Below, in pieces: positions 60,870 to 64,000 of a stretch of 64,000 nucleotides of DNA. Location of the stretch: the NCBI RefSeq assembly GCF_000315545.1, contig NZ_JH992902.1:903280-967279 (forward strand), given 5' to 3'. The translations under genes were made by a program, and so were the position numbers. This DNA comes from Selenomonas sp. F0473. Its GTDB lineage: Bacteria > Bacillota > Negativicutes > Selenomonadales > Selenomonadaceae. The stretch's first letter is position 1. The number at the start of each line of letters is the position of its first letter. Below the pieces are notes generated by a model. It worked only from the letters and a program-made list of their open reading frames with translations. It was not told where the DNA came from and searched no databases.

Positions 60870-62867
60870 TTAGTTCAGCTTAAACGTCTCGACCGCCGCC
60901 TGCAGTTCGCTTGCCATCTCGGAGAGATGTTTGCTGGCCGAGGCGACTTCATGAACGGATGCCGTCTGTTCCTCAGTCGCGGCGGAGACCGTCTGCGTCT
61001 CGTCCGCAAGAGAGGCGGCGACCTTCTCGATGCTTTGGATGGATGCCGTAATGCGTTTGCTGCCCTCGTTCGTCGCCTTAATCGCCTCCGTGGAGTATGT
61101 GATCCGCTCCATGAGCTGCGTGATCTGCGCGACGATCTCGCGGAACGCGCCGCCCGCCTCGTTAACCGACCGCACGCTGCCGACCGTCATCTCCGTGCCC
61201 GCCTGCATCGAGACGACGGCATCCTGCGTGCGTTTTTGGATTTCGGTGATGATGGACGTAATGTTCTCCGTCGCGCTGCCCGACTGCTCGGCAAGCTTGC
61301 GCACCTCTTCGGCGACAACGGCAAAACCACGGCCGTGCTCTCCGGCACGCGCCGCCTCGATCGCCGCGTTGAGCGCAAGGAGGTTGGTCTGCTCGGCGAT
61401 GCCGGAGATGGTGTCGACGATCTCGCCGATCTGCTTCGACTGTTCGCCGAGTGCCCGGATGATGCTCTCGGACTCTTTGACCGTCGTCTCTAGTTTGCCC
61501 ATATTCCCGACGGCCTGTTCGACCTTTTCCGCGCCCTCGGTCGCCGCATGGTGCGCCGACTGCGAGGCCTCCGTGATGGTCTTGGAGTTGTCCGACAGGA
61601 TCTCCAGCTGGCGCTCCATATCGCCGACGACCTCGATGGCCTCGGTCACGGCCTCCTTCTGCTTCACCGTGCCCTCCGCGACCTGCATGATCGAGTCCGC
61701 CACGAGGTTCGACGCCTGCGAGGTCTGCTCCGAGTTCTCCGTGAGATGCTCGGAGGCCGACGCCACGGATTCGGCGCTGTTCTTCGCCCCGCGCAGCACG
61801 GAGGAAAGGCGGTCCGTCATGTGGTTGAACGCCGTTGCCATGCGCCCGATCTCATCGCCCGAATCAACCGACAGTTTTTTGATCGCCAGGTTCCCGCCCG
61901 CGATCTCCTCCGCCGCATTTCCCATGCGGATGAGCGGCTCGGTGGCCTTCCCCGCGAGGAAATAGGCGAGTACGCCTGCCGCCGCGACGAGGATGATCCC
62001 CAGAATAACGGTGGGAATCGCCGACTCGACGCCCGTCCGGATCACATAGGAATGCGGCGTTGCCGTCGCGATGACCCATCCCGTGATCGGATTTTGGTCA
62101 TAACTCACATAGTAGTCGTTCCCGTCGAGCAGCGTAACCTCCGTTGTTCCCGACTTACCGGCCAGCGCGTCTTTAACAAAGGAAAATTCATTTTCGTCTC
62201 TGCGGTCTTCTTCTTTCTCAACCGTCCGATCGGAGTGGGCGAGAAGTTTTCCCTGGCGATCGATGATAAGCACGCTTGTGTGTTCGTCCGCCGCCGCCTT
62301 TACGAAGTCCGCGAGCACGCCGAGATCATAGTCGCGCTGCACCATGCCGACGACCTGCTTCTGTTCGTTGAACACAGGCACGGCAATAACGGAGATGAAC
62401 CGTCCCGTCGCCTTGCTGACGACGATGTCGGAGATGCTCTCCTTGCCCGCCATCGCATCTTTAAAATAGGCGCGCGTCGCCGTATTCACGGGCTCCTTAT
62501 GATCGCTGCGCAGGAGCTGTTGTCCGTTCGTATCCGTGATATGCGTCGGATTGGCGTCCTTGAAAATATCGTTCGTCCGCGTCAGCGACGCGTCCATGTC
62601 CGCCGCGTTTGCCGCCGGGTCCGCCAGATACCGAAGGGTCGCCGCATTGTTTGCGAGTGCCTTGATCCCGTTGCGGTTCTCCTCGAACAGCCCCGTAATA
62701 TTCGAATCGATTACCTTGACGCGCTGCTGGCTGACGAGTTCAAGCTGCGCGATGCCCCGCTCCACCGTGCTGTAAAAATTGACGCCGATGCTGATGAGCA
62801 GCGGCACCGCACTGATGAGCACAAGAATAACAACCATCTTGGTCTTGACGCTTGCATTTTGAAACAT
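60870..62867 (-). CDS. Methyl-accepting chemotaxis protein
   Basis: About 665 residues from the ATG at 62867, preceded by GGGGGAGGAG nine bases upstream; an ATG at 62888 has no such site. Membrane helix 1 (about 8-30), an extracytoplasmic double-Cache-type sensor (about 35-275), helix 2 (about 280-305), HAMP (about 305-360) and a long signalling coiled coil follow. The hairpin tip is [48 protein letters not shown]. It signals to CheA. No che genes are in the window. Confidence 0.95.
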   Translation of the reverse strand: MFQNASVKTKMVVILVLISAVPLLISIGVNFYSTVERGIAQLELVSQQRVKVIDSNITGLFEENRNGIKALANNAATLRYLADPAANAADMDASLTRTNDIFKDANPTHITDTNGQQLLRSDHKEPVNTATRAYFKDAMAGKESISDIVVSKATGRFISVIAVPVFNEQKQVVGMVQRDYDLGVLADFVKAAADEHTSVLIIDRQGKLLAHSDRTVEKEEDRRDENEFSFVKDALAGKSGTTEVTLLDGNDYYVSYDQNPITGWVIATATPHSYVIRTGVESAIPTVILGIILVAAAGVLAYFLAGKATEPLIRMGNAAEEIAGGNLAIKKLSVDSGDEIGRMATAFNHMTDRLSSVLRGAKNSAESVASASEHLTENSEQTSQASNLVADSIMQVAEGTVKQKEAVTEAIEVVGDMERQLEILSDNSKTITEASQSAHHAATEGAEKVEQAVGNMGKLETTVKESESIIRALGEQSKQIGEIVDTISGIAEQTNLLALNAAIEAARAGEHGRGFAVVAEEVRKLAEQSGSATENITSIITEIQKRTQDAVVSMQAGTEMTVGSVRSVNEAGGAFREIVAQITQLMERITYSTEAIKATNEGSKRITASIQSIEKVAASLADETQTVSAATEEQTASVHEVASASKHLSEMASELQAAVETFKLN

Positions 62868-62919
62868 CTCCGAATACTCCTCCCCCATTAAACCCCATCT
62901 TAGAAGATATTACATACTT

Positions 62920-62948
62920 ATTATACATATTTTCTCATCTGATGTCAC
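62920..62948 (-). promoter_or_regulatory. Promoter of the chemoreceptor gene
   Basis: On the minus strand GTGACA (62943-62948), a 17-bp spacer and TATAAT (62920-62925) lie about 55 bp before the start. The surrounding 62890-63100 region is AT-rich intergenic sequence with no gene. Confidence 0.7.
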
Positions 62949-63104
62949 GATTTTTATTATATAGGTCTTATTTCCCATTGCAGAATTATTAAATTTTTCC
63001 ATCATGACGTCTTTTATATTTTTATGATACGTTCTTCGATAAAGCGTAGAAGTCTTTATAGAAATGAATAAAAAATAATTCCTATCGTCGGATTCGTCAG
63101 ACAT

Positions 63105-63144
63105 AAAATGAGGAGCCGAGATCTCTCGGCTCCTCATTTATTTT
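63105..63144. terminator. Bidirectional hairpin terminator between the chemoreceptor and oxidoreductase genes
   Basis: AAATGAGGAGCCGAGA pairs perfectly with TCTCGGCTCCTCATTT, with short T-runs on both sides. It serves the minus-strand oxidoreductase gene ending at 63164. Confidence 0.85.
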
Positions 63145-63163
63145 AAAATATTTTCCGTCTTGT

Positions 63164-63718
63164 TCAGAGCGACGCGATGCGTTTCGCAAGTTTCTCCGCG
63201 TGTACCGCGCTGCGCGCTTTCATATCGGCAAGCGCGGCGGCGTCGGAACGCGTCGCATAGGACACGTCTCCGGTGTAGACGCGTCCCGCGTACTCCATCC
63301 CGCAGAGCGTGCAGGTGGCAATGACGGGAGCGAGCAAATCGTCAATCCCATAGCCCATGCCGTCCTTCCGATATGCGTCCTCAGGCGCTCCGGTCGTCAG
63401 CGATACGACGAGCTTCTTGCCCTTCAGCTTATCGCCCGTCCGCCCGTGCGACCAGCCGTGCACAAAGGTCTGCTCCATCCATCGCTCAAGCAGAGACGGC
63501 AGCGAGTACCAGAACACGGGGAACTGGAGCACGATGACGTCTGCCTTTTCGAGTTTTGCCTGCTCGGCCTGAACATCGATTTTATAGTCCGGATACAGTT
63601 TGTCGAGATAGTCGAACTCTGCCGACGGGAGCAGCTTTGCCAGCTCCTCCATGATGGTTTTGTTCGCCACGGAGTCGTTCAAATCGGTATGGCCGGAGAC
63701 CACGAGCACATTTTTCAT
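63164..63718 (-). CDS. Flavodoxin-fold NAD(P)H oxidoreductase (MdaB/KefF-like)
   Basis: 184 residues with the flavodoxin-like fold: VLVVSGHTDLNDSVANK binds the FMN/FAD phosphate, and IVLQFPVFWYSLPSLLERWMEQTF is the signature of the NQO1/MdaB/KefF group. It likely reduces quinones or related electrophiles with NAD(P)H. GGGAGGA precedes the ATG; a -10-like TACAAT lies about 30 bp upstream. It is a single-gene unit. Confidence 0.88.
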   Translation of the reverse strand: MKNVLVVSGHTDLNDSVANKTIMEELAKLLPSAEFDYLDKLYPDYKIDVQAEQAKLEKADVIVLQFPVFWYSLPSLLERWMEQTFVHGWSHGRTGDKLKGKKLVVSLTTGAPEDAYRKDGMGYGIDDLLAPVIATCTLCGMEYAGRVYTGDVSYATRSDAAALADMKARSAVHAEKLAKRIASL

Positions 63719-63902
63719 CGGATATTCCTCCCATTCGTTCCGCTGCGGCTATTGTAGCACGCGAGGGAGAGGGCGTCTATCATAAAGTATGGTTCATGAT
63801 GTATTTATAATTTGTATGCGGCGATGAAGTTCCACACGCGTCATACATCTCGATGTTCCGCGCGCGTTACGCCACGATGTTAGGCGCGCATCACTCGACC
63901 AA

Positions 63903-63922
63903 GGGCACGGCACGCCGTGCCC
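63903..63922. repeat. GC-rich palindrome (REP-like)
   Basis: GGGCACGG, a CACG loop and CCGTGCCC form a perfect 8-bp stem. It lies in the gene-free right end (63719-64000), where nothing else is recognised. Such palindromes are often interspersed repeats, but no second copy was seen here. Confidence 0.6.
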
Positions 63923-64000
63923 CTACAAGGCGCGCATGATACAAATTTTTTCTCCACGATGAAAACAACGGGCGATGCCCCGCGGAGACGCGTCATATGC

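Overview
The window reads as chromosomal DNA of a GC-rich, anaerobic, diderm (LPS-bearing) Firmicute. Class Negativicutes is likely and family Selenomonadaceae is the best guess. The basis is a Firmicutes-type block (yaaR-holB-ricT-trmN6, meso-diaminopimelate dehydrogenase, Glu111-type metA) beside a complete outer-membrane set (BamA, TamB, TolC, Skp-like chaperones, LpxD, LpxL, MlaEFD). Most genes lie on the minus strand. No tRNA, rRNA, CRISPR array, insertion sequence or phage was recognised.

Region 1 (1-17589, minus) is the most unusual part. One operon starts from a near-consensus promoter whose -35 box lies in the end of lpxL. It passes through a cobalamin riboswitch with a terminator, then encodes in order: a CobN-type chelatase large subunit, two periplasmic corrinoid/siderophore-type binding lipoproteins, a BtuB-like TonB receptor, ChlI-like and ChlD-like AAA+ chelatase subunits, a BtuD-like ATPase, a NifH-like reductase, two NifD/NifK-like subunits, a BtuC-like permease and a SPASM radical SAM enzyme cut by the window edge. 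This unites tetrapyrrole uptake, an ATP-dependent metal chelatase and a nitrogenase-type two-component reductase under B12 control. The logic resembles bacteriochlorophyll and F430 synthesis, but uptake genes and B12 regulation are added. It is my candidate for an undescribed corrinoid-handling system; the chemistry is inferred.

Region 2 (17586-34821, minus) builds the outer membrane: tolC, tamB, a sigma-70-family factor, a single-pass membrane protein, bamA, a second outer-membrane beta-barrel, a GT2/ArnT-like pair, three Skp/OmpH-like or coiled-coil envelope proteins, lpxD and lpxL. Internal promoters precede the membrane protein/bamA part and the Skp/lpxD/lpxL part.

Region 3 (34884-44736) holds a lone enoyl-CoA hydratase/isomerase on plus, then mlaE-mlaF-mlaD with an MlaD carrying a C-terminal beta-barrel, RNase HI, a PagL-like outer-membrane protein, ubiX, serS, an unknown membrane protein, a methyltransferase and diaminopimelate dehydrogenase.

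Region 4 (44797-54345) has a FlK-like thioesterase, the yaaR-holB-ricT-trmN6 block, a PilZ protein, two tandem YbjN-like paralogues, a secreted NlpC/P60 hydrolase, a TPR-like protein and a secreted Lys-tailed protein.

Region 5 (54448-64000) has metA, a secreted protein of unknown function, a PHP phosphatase, a Cof-type HAD hydrolase, a UvrA-like ABC protein, a chemoreceptor and a flavodoxin-fold quinone reductase. Short dispersed repeats occur near 6.4, 35.9 and 50.2 kb, and a GC-rich palindrome lies near 63.9 kb.
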